This document shows, in pieces, positions 9,847 to 18,004 of a stretch of 64,000 nucleotides of DNA. Position 1 is the stretch's first letter; each line of letters opens with the position of its first letter. The position numbers and the translations under genes were made by a program. Source of the DNA: Klebsiella quasipneumoniae subsp. quasipneumoniae (GTDB lineage: Bacteria; Pseudomonadota; Gammaproteobacteria; Enterobacterales; Enterobacteriaceae). Below the pieces are notes generated by a model. That model ran no database searches. It saw nothing but the letters and a program-made list of their open reading frames with translations, and was not told where the DNA came from. Location of the stretch: assembly GCF_020525925.1 (NCBI RefSeq), contig NZ_CP084876.1, forward strand, positions 4,588,001 through 4,652,000, given 5' to 3'.

Positions 9847-12138
9847 GTGTCAGAGTTGTTATCCATCGCCTTATTTTTAGCTTCGGTGGTGCTTTATGCC
9901 TGGAAAGCGGGTCGTAACACCTGGTGGTTTGCCGCCACGCTCACGGTGTTAGGTCTGTTCGTGGTGCTGAATATCACCCTCTACGCCAGCGACTACTTTA
10001 CCGGCGACGGCATCAACGACGCGGTACTCTACACTCTGACCAACAGCCTGACCGGCGCCGGGATCGGCAAATACATTCTGCCGGGCGTCGGCGTGGCCGT
10101 CGCGCTGGTTGCCGTCTTTGGCGCCCTGGGATGGGTGCTGCGCCGCCGTCGGCATCATCCTCATCACGTCGGCTACAGCCTGGCGGCGCTGCTGCTGGCG
10201 CTGGCTTCGGTCGACGCCAGCCCGGCCTTCCATCAAATCAGCGAGCTGGTGAAATCGCAGTCGCGGGAAGGAGATCCGGACTTTGCCGCGTACTACAAAG
10301 AACCGTCGAAGCGTATCGACAATCCGCAGCTGAATCTGGTCTATATCTATGGCGAAAGCCTTGAGCGCACCTATTTTGATAACGATGCTTTCCCCAACCT
10401 CACCCCTGAGCTTGGCAGAATAAAAGATGAGGGCATTGATTTCAGCAATACTATGCAGCTGCCGGGGACCGATTACACCATCGCCGGCATGGTCGCATCA
10501 CAGTGTGGCATTCCGCTGTTTGCCCCGTTTGAAGGCAACGCTTCGGCCTCGGTCTCCAGCTTCTTTCCGCAGAATATCTGCCTTGGCGATATCCTGAAAA
10601 ACTCCGGTTACGAAAACTATTTTGTGCAGGGAGCTAACCTGCGCTTTGCCGGCAAAGACGTGTTTCTCAAATCCCACGGCTTCGATCACCTGTTCGGGGC
10701 GGAAGAGCTCAAAACCACGGTAGCCGATCCAACCTACCGCAACGACTGGGGCTTCTATGACGACACGGTACTCGACGAGACGTGGAAAAAATTCGAAGAA
10801 CTGTCGCAGTCCGGAAAACGCTTTTCACTGTTCGCCCTGACGGTGGACACTCACCATCCCGACGGCTTTATCTCGCGTACCTGCGAGCGTAAACGCTATG
10901 ACGTGGACGGCAAGAAAAATCTCTCCTTCAGCGCCGTTAGTTGCAGCCAGGAACATATCGCCGCGCTGATCGAGAAGATCAAAGCCTCTCCCTATTTCAA
11001 AAACACGGTCATCGTGGTCTCTTCCGATCACCTGGCCATGAAGAACAGCGCCTGGGATTACCTCAACAAGCACGATCGCAGCAATTTGTTCTTTGTCCTG
11101 CGCGGCGATCGGCCGCAGCAGGAGACCCTGGCGGTGAAACGCAACACCATGGATAACGGCGCGACGGTGCTGGATATTCTCGGTGGCGATAACTATATCG
11201 GCCTCGGGCGCAGCAGTCTCTCTGGCCAGTCGCTCTCCGGTATTTTCATGAATATGAAAGAGAAGGTCCTGGCCTGGAAACCCGACGTGATCCGCCTGTG
11301 GAACTTCCCGAAAGAGATGAAAAATTTCACCATCGACTCGCAGAAGAACATGATCGCCTTTTCCGGCAGCCATTTCCGTCTGCCGCTGCTGCTCCGGGTG
11401 TCGAACCAGCGCGTTGAACCGCTGCCGGAGAGCGAATACTCGGCGCCGCTGCGCTTCCAACTGGCCGATTTCGCGCCGCGGGATAATTTCGTGTGGGTCG
11501 ATCGCTGCTATAAAATGGGCCAGCTGTGGTCTCCTGAGCTGGCGCTCTCCACCGACTGGTGCGTCTCGCAGGGACAGCTGGGGGGTGAGCAGAAGGTCCA
11601 GCACGTTGATAAGCCACAGTGGCAAGGTAAGACCGCCTTCAGGGACACCCTTATCGATATGGAGCGCTATAAGGGCAACGTCGATACGCTGAAAGTTGTC
11701 GACAACGATATTCGCTATAAGGCCGACAGCTTCGTGTTTAACGTTGCCGGCGCGCCGGAAGAGGTGAAACAGTTTAGCGGCATTTCGCGCCCCGAGTCCT
11801 GGGGTCGGTGGTCCAATGCCCAGTTGGGCAGCGACGTGAAGATTGAATATAAAGAGCCGCTGCCGGAGAAATTTGATCTGGTGATCACCGCCAAAGCCTA
11901 CGGTCCCAATGCCAATAAGCCGATCCCGGTGCGGGTTGGTCAAAGTGAGCAAGTACTTACACTGGTCAATGATGTGACCACCACGACGCTGCATTTCGAC
12001 AACCCAACGCGCAGCAATACGCTGACCATCACTCCGCCGGACCCGCAGTCCACCAACGAGGGCAATATCCTCGGCCACTCCCCGCGTCAGCTGGGGATCG
12101 GTATGGTGGAGATCAAAGTGGTGAAAAGCGAAGGTTAA
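9847..12138 (+). CDS. opgB: Phosphoglycerol transferase I, OpgB/MdoB
   Basis: 763 residues from a GTG start ([20 protein letters not shown]). Four N-terminal membrane segments (to about residue 125), then a periplasmic alkaline-phosphatase/sulfatase-fold domain with [14 protein letters not shown] and [11 protein letters not shown] as metal/active-site segments, and a C-terminal beta-rich domain. It moves phosphoglycerol from phosphatidylglycerol to periplasmic osmoregulated glucans. Same place as in E. coli, after yjjA. Confidence 0.95.
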   Translation: MSELLSIALFLASVVLYAWKAGRNTWWFAATLTVLGLFVVLNITLYASDYFTGDGINDAVLYTLTNSLTGAGIGKYILPGVGVAVALVAVFGALGWVLRRRRHHPHHVGYSLAALLLALASVDASPAFHQISELVKSQSREGDPDFAAYYKEPSKRIDNPQLNLVYIYGESLERTYFDNDAFPNLTPELGRIKDEGIDFSNTMQLPGTDYTIAGMVASQCGIPLFAPFEGNASASVSSFFPQNICLGDILKNSGYENYFVQGANLRFAGKDVFLKSHGFDHLFGAEELKTTVADPTYRNDWGFYDDTVLDETWKKFEELSQSGKRFSLFALTVDTHHPDGFISRTCERKRYDVDGKKNLSFSAVSCSQEHIAALIEKIKASPYFKNTVIVVSSDHLAMKNSAWDYLNKHDRSNLFFVLRGDRPQQETLAVKRNTMDNGATVLDILGGDNYIGLGRSSLSGQSLSGIFMNMKEKVLAWKPDVIRLWNFPKEMKNFTIDSQKNMIAFSGSHFRLPLLLRVSNQRVEPLPESEYSAPLRFQLADFAPRDNFVWVDRCYKMGQLWSPELALSTDWCVSQGQLGGEQKVQHVDKPQWQGKTAFRDTLIDMERYKGNVDTLKVVDNDIRYKADSFVFNVAGAPEEVKQFSGISRPESWGRWSNAQLGSDVKIEYKEPLPEKFDLVITAKAYGPNANKPIPVRVGQSEQVLTLVNDVTTTTLHFDNPTRSNTLTITPPDPQSTNEGNILGHSPRQLGIGMVEIKVVKSEG

Positions 12139-12145
12139 AGCCACC

Positions 12146-12173
12146 TTGCCCGGCGGATATTGGCGCCGGGCAA
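12146..12173. terminator. Hairpin between convergent opgB and rpn genes
   Basis: Perfect 10-bp stem (TTGCCCGGCG / CGCCGGGCAA) with an 8-nt loop, centred between the opgB stop and the rpn stop. It resembles a REP half-unit and may end or stabilise either transcript. Confidence 0.6.
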
Positions 12174-12192
12174 CGGTTTCCGTGGCAGGGTG

Positions 12193-12402
12193 TTAACAAT
12201 ACAGCGGCTTGAGGTCGTCAGCCGACAGTCCGGTAATTTTCTGTACCGTCTCTTTGTCGAGGCCATTCTGTAACATGCTGCCGGCAATGCGCAGCGCCTC
12301 ACGCCGGCTCCCTTCCTGTAAGCCCTCAAGGCGCCCTTCCAGGCGCCCCTCCTGTCGGCCCTCATGCCGACCTTCCTGCTTAAGCTTTTGCGCGATAGAC
12401 AT
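12193..12402 (-). CDS. Intragenic C-terminal small protein of rpn copy 1
   Basis: In-frame ATG at 12402 is preceded by GAGGAG with a 6-nt spacer (ACATTG), a better ribosome site than that of the full-length gene. It would give a 69-residue protein, [12 protein letters not shown]..., holding the tetrapeptide repeats and the C-terminal helix bundle but no nuclease core. This is the layout reported for Rpn small (antitoxin) proteins in E. coli. Translation is predicted from sequence and not shown. Confidence 0.65.
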   Translation of the reverse strand: MSIAQKLKQEGRHEGRQEGRLEGRLEGLQEGSRREALRIAGSMLQNGLDKETVQKITGLSADDLKPLYC

Positions 12403-13137
12403 CAATGTCTCCTCATACTGTGGCAGACGGCGGGCCAGCCGGCGGAGAAACACGCCCGGCTCGGCCGTGTTACCGTACTGCAGCATATAGTGAAACAGCA
12501 TTCTCAACTGCCGGGGATTAGTGTATCCCAGTATCACCACGGCCGCCAACGACTCCGTTATGCCGCTGAGATCGCGCTGGCGAATATGCTTTTGCATCAG
12601 CTCCAGCAGGGCGACCCGCCGATGCTGCACGATTTCATCGTCCGGCATGACCGTGACGTCGATCAATGGAAACTGACTGCCGTACAGCCTCTTCGCCAGC
12701 TGCGGGTCGGCAAATTCATCCAGCCAGTTGAGGGAAAAAGGATACGGACTGGTTGCGCCATGATAAAAAAGCATCGGCACCACCAGCGGCAGCGTTTTGT
12801 GCCCGGCGTCGAGGTGTCGCTGCATCGCGGCAATCGCATAGCGCATTAGACGAAAAGCCATATGATTATCCGGCGAGCTCTGATGCTCTATCACCACGTA
12901 AATATATCCCTCCCCGCAGGTGGTTTGCACCGACCACAGCACGTCCGAATACCAGGCGCGTAGATCCTCATCGATAAAGCTCGCCGATTGCAGCCTCAGA
13001 GTAGCGAAATCGCACCGCTGGCGGATCGCTTCGGGAAGATAGAGCATGAGAAAATCATTCGCCGTCTCCGGGTGGCGAAGAAATCGTTTAAACACCGCAT
13101 CATGCGGCGTGGCGGTTATTCGTTTTTTCATGGCCAT
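12193..13137 (-). CDS. Rpn-family recombination-promoting nuclease, copy 1
   Basis: 314 residues from ATG 13137 (AGG seven bases upstream); ATG 13131 two codons later gives the best alignment with copy 2 at 57457. PD-(D/E)XK nuclease of the Rpn/transposase_31 family: [11 protein letters not shown] near the start, catalytic-type Asp in YSDVLW (about 65) and Glu-x-Gln in VVIEHQS (about 84-86). The C-terminus has six tetrapeptide repeats (EGR type) and ends in an [13 protein letters not shown] segment. Rpn proteins cut DNA, promote RecA-independent recombination and have been linked to phage defence, with toxicity controlled by a C-terminal product from an internal start (family knowledge). Confidence 0.88.
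   Translation of the reverse strand: MAMKKRITATPHDAVFKRFLRHPETANDFLMLYLPEAIRQRCDFATLRLQSASFIDEDLRAWYSDVLWSVQTTCGEGYIYVVIEHQSSPDNHMAFRLMRYAIAAMQRHLDAGHKTLPLVVPMLFYHGATSPYPFSLNWLDEFADPQLAKRLYGSQFPLIDVTVMPDDEIVQHRRVALLELMQKHIRQRDLSGITESLAAVVILGYTNPRQLRMLFHYMLQYGNTAEPGVFLRRLARRLPQYEETLMSIAQKLKQEGRHEGRQEGRLEGRLEGLQEGSRREALRIAGSMLQNGLDKETVQKITGLSADDLKPLYC
12311..12382. repeat. Six tandem 12-bp units coding (R/K)(x)EG tetrapeptides
   Basis: Six degenerate 12-bp units of the form CCYTCMDGNNNN run without gaps and encode [24 protein letters not shown] on the minus strand. Twelve-base units keep frame, so slippage would lengthen or shorten the Rpn C-terminus and the small intragenic protein without disrupting either. 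Confidence 0.8.
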
Positions 13138-13237
13138 CCGCTTGCCTGAAAGAGAAGGAAAGCCGGACTCTACCACCGGTTTTTAACCGGTTGGTTTTGA
13201 CGATGATTTTCTGGGAAGCGCCTCGGAGAATAGCGGA

Positions 13238-13258
13238 GCGGCCAGTTTGACTGGCCGC
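13238..13258 (-). terminator. Hairpin after the deglycase operon
   Basis: Stem GCGGCCAGT / ACTGGCCGC with a TTG loop, 12 bp beyond the gfrF stop. Nine perfect pairs but no U tract. Likely the 3' end of the gfr transcript. Confidence 0.5.
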
Positions 13259-13270
13259 CATAGGCAAGAT

Positions 13271-14281
13271 TTAGTAATCAAACTGCCGGTAATAACGGCG
13301 GATATTCAGGTCGTGGCCGGTATGGTGCTCAAAGTGGGCCGCCAGCCGGTCCACCAGCAGAGTGGACACCACGCACGGCGCCATAATCCAGCGGAACGCA
13401 TCATCAATGCCGTTCAGCGGATAGTCGCGCGGGTCGATCACCACCAGATGGTCAGTTATCTTTTCGGCAAAGCGTTCGACGCGCTCGTCCAGCGCCCGGC
13501 ATTTCCCCTCGCCCTTCACCAGAAACAGCGGGACCTCTTTTTCCAGCAGCTCCAGAGTGCCGTGGAAAAATTCAGCCGAGCTTACCGACTTGGTCCGCTT
13601 CCACTGCATCTCTTCGAGAATACACATCGAGAACAGGTAGACCTCACCCCACATTTCCGCGCCGCCAATCCACATCATATAGTCGCTGTCATGGTACTGC
13701 GCGGCAATGCTGTCCGCCTGGGGATCGAACTGGCGTTTGGCCTGCAGAAGATTTTCCGGCAGCAACTCGAGCTGGCTGGCAAAACGCGCATAATCCGCAA
13801 ACTCGCCGTGACGATAAATGACACGGAAGAATAACCAGTACAGCAGCATATATTCATATTCCACGCCATTTTTGTGGCACATCGGAATATGCCAGCTGGC
13901 GGCGGCAGCCAATGGCGAATCGGCATGACGGGTAATGGCTACCACGCGTATCCCCTGCGCCTTGCACCATTCGGCAATGGCCACCGACTCTTTGGTATCG
14001 CCGGATTTGGATAACGTCACCACCACCGCCTCTTTATTTAATTTTTTATGCCCGCGATGAATTAATTCCGCCGCCTGCTCAAGATAAACCGGCACGCTGG
14101 TTAATTCTTTGGCAAACTCATTAATTGCCATCATCGGAGCTAAAGAACCGCCTACCGAGGCGAAAAATAACGCGCTGCAGCCGCTGTCATAAATAGCGTC
14201 AGCCACGGTTTCAGCCTGTTTACGCGCAGCGATGATCTCGCGAGCACTGGTCAGGTACTCGTCCTGATTAAAACCCAACAT
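13271..14281 (-). CDS. gfrF: Fructoselysine-6-phosphate deglycase-like, GfrF type
   Basis: 336 residues, two SIS domains (ALFFASVGGSLAPMMAINEFA; VVTLSKSGDTKESVAIAEW). The family (FrlB/GfrF/FraB) splits phosphorylated Amadori products such as fructoselysine-6-P into glucose-6-P and lysine. Last gene of a seven-gene block matching Salmonella gfrABCDEF plus gfrR, which also lies beside opgB; that synteny supports the name. AGGAG precedes the ATG. Exact Amadori substrate (lysine or asparagine adduct) cannot be read from sequence. Confidence 0.85.
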   Translation of the reverse strand: MLGFNQDEYLTSAREIIAARKQAETVADAIYDSGCSALFFASVGGSLAPMMAINEFAKELTSVPVYLEQAAELIHRGHKKLNKEAVVVTLSKSGDTKESVAIAEWCKAQGIRVVAITRHADSPLAAAASWHIPMCHKNGVEYEYMLLYWLFFRVIYRHGEFADYARFASQLELLPENLLQAKRQFDPQADSIAAQYHDSDYMMWIGGAEMWGEVYLFSMCILEEMQWKRTKSVSSAEFFHGTLELLEKEVPLFLVKGEGKCRALDERVERFAEKITDHLVVIDPRDYPLNGIDDAFRWIMAPCVVSTLLVDRLAAHFEHHTGHDLNIRRYYRQFDY

Positions 14282-14298
14282 AGTTTTCTCCTGAATAA

Positions 14299-15360
14299 TC
14301 AGATTTTACTTTTTAATACGCGGTCAAAATCGTCGAAAATACGTATCGCCAGATCGATGCCTTTTAGCCCAGCGGTATGCCAGGCGAGCATCTGCACTGG
14401 GACAATCAGCAGCAGCGGCGCCAGGTGATGCTCGCACGGGCAGTTAAGCGCCAGCGTTTGTTCATCCTCTTCGTCCCCCAGCGTCAGGGTAAAGGCGCGG
14501 GCAATGGACGGCGCCATATAGTCGCGCAGCGCCCGGGTTCGCGCGTCCGGCGAGTCTTCCATAAACAGCATCACATGGCGGGCATTGGCTTCCAGATAGG
14601 GGCCGTGCATATAGGCTTCCAGCTCAAAGCCGCTGGAAGGTACCCGCACCGTCTCGGTAAATTTGGTTTCGAACTCTTTCGCCACGCCAACCAGCGCGCC
14701 ATAGCCGGTGGCGACAAAGCGCTCGCCGCGCCGCAGCGTTTCGCTATGCCGGTCGATAAAGCGCGAAGTGCGGGCGATGACCTCCGGGATCGCCGCCGCC
14801 AGTCGCTGGAATTCGGCAAGATAGTGCTGCTCCTCGGCTTCACTGGCCTTCCCCTGGCTGCGAGCAATCATCAGCGCTATCAGCAGCAGATTGAGCACTG
14901 TCGCGCTAAAGCCGCGGGTGACAAACCCTACGCTCTCGATCCCGGTATTGATATCCAGAACGCCATCGCAGGCCCGCCCGGTCGGGCTTTGCGGATCGGA
15001 GGTCAGGGCAAATACCGGCAGTCCTGAGGCCTGTACCTTACGCATCGCCTCCAGCGTCGACGCGCTTTTTCCGCTCTGGGAAATCGCCACCACCAGATCG
15101 GTATGCGGGTCGATAGTTTCGTAATGGGTAAAGTTGTACGGCTCTTTAATGTCCACCAGCACGTCAAAGCGTTGTTCAAAGAAATAGCGCGCGCAAAGCG
15201 CGGCATTCAGCGACGATCCGGTCGCCAGCAGCAAAATACGCCGCACCGGCTGCTGGCGGGCGAAGGTCTCAATCGCCGCCAGCTTGTGCCGGTAGTCGCG
15301 CAGGATCTGCGCCAGACAGGCCGGCTCTTCGCTGATATAGGTCATCATTGTTGGTCGCAT
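14299..15360 (-). CDS. gfrE: Glucoselysine-6-phosphate deglycase-like, GfrE type
   Basis: 353 residues, GlmS-C-like protein with two SIS domains (LLLATGSSLNAALCARYFFE; VVAISQSGKSASTLEAM; second half with SSGFELEAYMHGPYLE). In Salmonella GfrE cleaves glucoselysine-6-P while GfrF cleaves fructoselysine-6-P, which explains two deglycases in one operon. GGGAG precedes the ATG at 15360. Lies 17 bp upstream of gfrF. Confidence 0.83.
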   Translation of the reverse strand: MRPTMMTYISEEPACLAQILRDYRHKLAAIETFARQQPVRRILLLATGSSLNAALCARYFFEQRFDVLVDIKEPYNFTHYETIDPHTDLVVAISQSGKSASTLEAMRKVQASGLPVFALTSDPQSPTGRACDGVLDINTGIESVGFVTRGFSATVLNLLLIALMIARSQGKASEAEEQHYLAEFQRLAAAIPEVIARTSRFIDRHSETLRRGERFVATGYGALVGVAKEFETKFTETVRVPSSGFELEAYMHGPYLEANARHVMLFMEDSPDARTRALRDYMAPSIARAFTLTLGDEEDEQTLALNCPCEHHLAPLLLIVPVQMLAWHTAGLKGIDLAIRIFDDFDRVLKSKI

Positions 15361-15372
15361 AGCTCACTCCCG

Positions 15373-16224
15373 TTAAAACAATCCGATCCACGAACCCAGA
15401 ATGCCCACCAGCGCCATTCCGCCGATAATAGAGAGCGGTTTAACCTTCCGCCCCAGCAGCCAGTAGACGATGCCGAAACTCACCAGCGGCAGCATGCAGG
15501 GCAGAATGTCGTTGATGATGTCCTGCACCTGAGTTTTGGCCTCCCCGGCCCCGAAGGAGACAGGGATGGTGATATCGATCATTGAGGCGGTCATCGCCCC
15601 GACCACCATCAGGCCGATAATCGACGCCCCGTAGGTCAGGCTCTCCATCATTCCGCTCTTCTGGATCCGCTGCAGCACCCCGGTGCCCAGCACGTAGCCC
15701 CAGCGGGTAAAGCACCAGCGCACCAGAATGTGCGGCACGTTAAACACCAGCAGAAACAGGATCGGCCCGAGAATATTGCCCTTTAGCGCCAGGCTGGTGC
15801 CGATGCCGGTGGCGATCAGGCGCAGCGTTCCCCAAAAGAAGGAGTCTCCCAGCCCGGCCAGCGGCCCCATCAGCGAGGCTTTGACGTTATCAATCGCGTT
15901 GGCATCCATATTTTTCTGCTGGCTGTTTTTCTCCTCCATCGCCGTCGTGATCCCCAGCAGCAGGGTGACGATATGCGGCGTGGTATTGAAGAACACCAGA
16001 TGGCGTTTCAGCGCCCCGGCCAGCTCCTCTTTGCGCGGATAGAGCTTCTTCAGCACCGGGATCAGCGCGTAAACAAAGGCGAGATTCATCTGTCGCTCAT
16101 AGTTCCACGAGAACTCCATCTGGAAGGAGCGCCAGAACACCCGGCGTAAATCACGCGGCGTAATTCGCGCTTCTTCCTGCTCCTGCGGCTGCAGGGTCTC
16201 TTCAGAAATCATCTTCGTCGTCAT
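15373..16224 (-). CDS. gfrD: PTS mannose-family EIID, GfrD type
   Basis: 283 residues. Typical EIID: soluble N-terminus (LRRVFWRSFQMEFSWNYERQMNLAF), the conserved MGPLAGLGDSFFWGTLR segment, and C-terminal membrane helices. Works with EIIC as the membrane part of the transporter. AAGGAG lies before ATG 16224; it overlaps gfrC by 23 bp, indicating coupled translation. Confidence 0.92.
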   Translation of the reverse strand: MTTKMISEETLQPQEQEEARITPRDLRRVFWRSFQMEFSWNYERQMNLAFVYALIPVLKKLYPRKEELAGALKRHLVFFNTTPHIVTLLLGITTAMEEKNSQQKNMDANAIDNVKASLMGPLAGLGDSFFWGTLRLIATGIGTSLALKGNILGPILFLLVFNVPHILVRWCFTRWGYVLGTGVLQRIQKSGMMESLTYGASIIGLMVVGAMTASMIDITIPVSFGAGEAKTQVQDIINDILPCMLPLVSFGIVYWLLGRKVKPLSIIGGMALVGILGSWIGLF

Positions 16225-16981
16225 CGCTGACTCCTTGTTCTGTCGTGGTACGAGGTGCGCTCAATGCGGTGACATTAACCATCACCACCGCCACGATGGC
16301 GCCGAGAATGGCGATACCGGTCACCGGGATTTTCAAATAGGCCATCAGTACAAAGCCGAGGAAAAAGTACGGCGCCACCTTCTTGTTAATCAGCAACCTG
16401 GCGAGCATCGCGAAGCCGAGAGCCGGAATGATCCCGGTGGCCACGCTGAGTCCGTGTTTAATAAATTCCGGGATCGTATCGAGCAGGGATTTCACCGCGT
16501 TGCTGCCCACCAGGAATGAGACGGTCACCACCGTGGCAAGCATCAGCGACAGGCCGAATCCGGCAATCAGATGCATCCGCTCAATGCCGCGCGTATCCGC
16601 CCGTTCCGCATAGCCGTCCGCTTTCTGGCTGAGCAGCGGAATAAACATCCCCAGATAAACGTTTTTCAGGATCAGGGTCAGGGTGGCGATAGGCAGGCCG
16701 AGCAACAGCGCCGTTTCCGTGCCCGCGCCGGAGGTGATGGCGAACGCCACGCCGAGAATACCGCCGGTCACCACGTCGGGCGGGATCGAGGCGCCAACGG
16801 AGAACGAACCGATAAACGCCAGCTCCAGCGTCGCGCCCATAATGACGCCGGTCTGCACATCCCCCAGCACCAGACCGGTCAGTAGCCCGGTGACGATAGG
16901 CCGGGAAATCAGCGACGTCCCTAAGGCATATTCCGATTGCGCGATAAACGCCACCAGACCCAGTAAGAGAGCCTCTACCAT
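16202..16981 (-). CDS. gfrC: PTS mannose-family EIIC, GfrC type
   Basis: 259 residues, hydrophobic, with the family segments SRPIVTGLLTGLVLGDVQTG and GASIPPDVVTGGILG. It forms the sugar channel with EIID. The C-terminal tail is acidic (DDDEDDF), which is unusual but lies in the stretch overlapping gfrD. Confidence 0.92.
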   Translation of the reverse strand: MVEALLLGLVAFIAQSEYALGTSLISRPIVTGLLTGLVLGDVQTGVIMGATLELAFIGSFSVGASIPPDVVTGGILGVAFAITSGAGTETALLLGLPIATLTLILKNVYLGMFIPLLSQKADGYAERADTRGIERMHLIAGFGLSLMLATVVTVSFLVGSNAVKSLLDTIPEFIKHGLSVATGIIPALGFAMLARLLINKKVAPYFFLGFVLMAYLKIPVTGIAILGAIVAVVMVNVTALSAPRTTTEQGVSDDDEDDF

Positions 16982-16997
16982 AATCTGTCCTCCGGAA

Positions 16998-17471
16998 TCA
17001 CACGCATTCCGTAAAAAGCTGTTTGCGATCGTTCGGGACCTGGCGAATCTCCACCTCGACGCCTTTGCCCACCAGTTGTTGCAACTGCTCTATTTCCTCC
17101 GGCAATAAATTAATCGCCTTAGAGATATTTTTACTGCCCTCTTTGGCTTTAATTCCGCCGAGATTAATACTTTTAATTTCCTCGACGGCGCTGGCAATAC
17201 GCCAGGCGTCATTGACCGATTCCACAACAATAAATAAATTATATTTATCGGTAACCCCGCTTTTTATCGCCTCAATTGAGTCATTTATATTTTTAATCAC
17301 CAGCTTCACCGAGGGTGGTTTAGCTAGCTTAATGGTGGTTTTCCGCAGTTCATCCTCAGGGACACTGTCGTTGGCGATTAAAATACAATCGGCGCCGACA
17401 TATTGGGTCCAGGAAAAGGCTACCTGGCCGTGAAGTAATCGATGGTCAACCCTTAATAACGTAATCATCAT
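16998..17471 (-). CDS. gfrB: PTS mannose-family EIIB, GfrB type
   Basis: 157 residues, beginning MMITLLRVDHRLLHGQVAFSW; His14 in LLHGQ is the expected phosphorylation site of this EIIB class (phospho-His rather than Cys). GAGG precedes the start. It passes phosphate from EIIA to the incoming glycated amino acid. Base composition is somewhat richer in A+T than its neighbours. Confidence 0.92.
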   Translation of the reverse strand: MMITLLRVDHRLLHGQVAFSWTQYVGADCILIANDSVPEDELRKTTIKLAKPPSVKLVIKNINDSIEAIKSGVTDKYNLFIVVESVNDAWRIASAVEEIKSINLGGIKAKEGSKNISKAINLLPEEIEQLQQLVGKGVEVEIRQVPNDRKQLFTECV

Positions 17472-17482
17472 GCATCCTCATT

Positions 17483-17905
17483 TCAGAAGTCTTTATCCAT
17501 AGTCATCGCCCCGGCAATAGTCTGATTGCAGTACTGAATGCTCTCTTTGGCGTTGATTAATGCTTCAGAAATTAATTTTTCGGTATTCTCTTCCGCTGCA
17601 GAAATAAGCAGATCAATAATTAATGGTAGATTTAACCCGGACAATAAATGGAAGTGCGGGCGCGATAAAAAACGCACAAACTCATTATTCACGCTACCGG
17701 CGAAAATATCCGTAATCACTATCAGCTCATCCTGCGCCGGGAAACGCGCCAGCAGCGCCTCCACCTGCTGCGTCAGATCGACCTCCTCTTCCACATAGGC
17801 GCACAGAGTATGAATATCCGGCTGTTTACCGAGGATCAGCTCCACAGAGTTCAACAAACCGTTAGCAAAGGTGCCGTGGCTGGCAAAAATATAGTGTCGT
17901 TTCAT
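17483..17905 (-). CDS. gfrA: PTS mannose-family EIIA, GfrA type
   Basis: 140 residues from ATG 17905, which has GAGGTAAGG directly upstream. An upstream in-frame ATG at 17929 is rejected because it would sit at the expected transcription start of the sigma-54 promoter. His10 in IFASHGTFANGL is the phosphoryl acceptor from HPr. First gene of the gfrABCDEF operon. Confidence 0.92.
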   Translation of the reverse strand: MKRHYIFASHGTFANGLLNSVELILGKQPDIHTLCAYVEEEVDLTQQVEALLARFPAQDELIVITDIFAGSVNNEFVRFLSRPHFHLLSGLNLPLIIDLLISAAEENTEKLISEALINAKESIQYCNQTIAGAMTMDKDF

Positions 17906-17940
17906 CCTTACCTCGAAAGCGCATTCCACTGCTTTCTTAA

Positions 17941-17957
17941 TTGCAACCGACGTGCCA
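17941..17957 (-). promoter_or_regulatory. Sigma-54 (-24/-12) promoter of the gfr operon
   Basis: On the minus strand the sequence is TGGCACG-TCGG-TTGCA, an exact match to the consensus TGGCACGNNNNTTGCW. The -12 element ends 36 bp before the gfrA ATG. The neighbouring gfrR encodes a sigma-54 activator, so the pairing is self-consistent. Its enhancer sites would have to fall inside the gfrR 3' end, since the spacer is only about 100 bp. Confidence 0.92.
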
Positions 17958-18004
17958 GAAACAGTGGCGCGTCGGCTAACGTAAGGACAAAAGGGAGAGA
18001 AGCG

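Noticed and set aside
10825..12144. A 439-codon open frame on the minus strand opposite opgB
   Set aside because: It is the shadow of a GC-rich coding gene: the plus-strand OpgB is a full match to its family, while the antisense product shows no known domain.
17906..17929. Longer gfrA start at 17929
   Set aside because: It would begin about 12 bp from the -12 element, at or before the transcription start, while ATG 17905 has GAGGTAAGG upstream.
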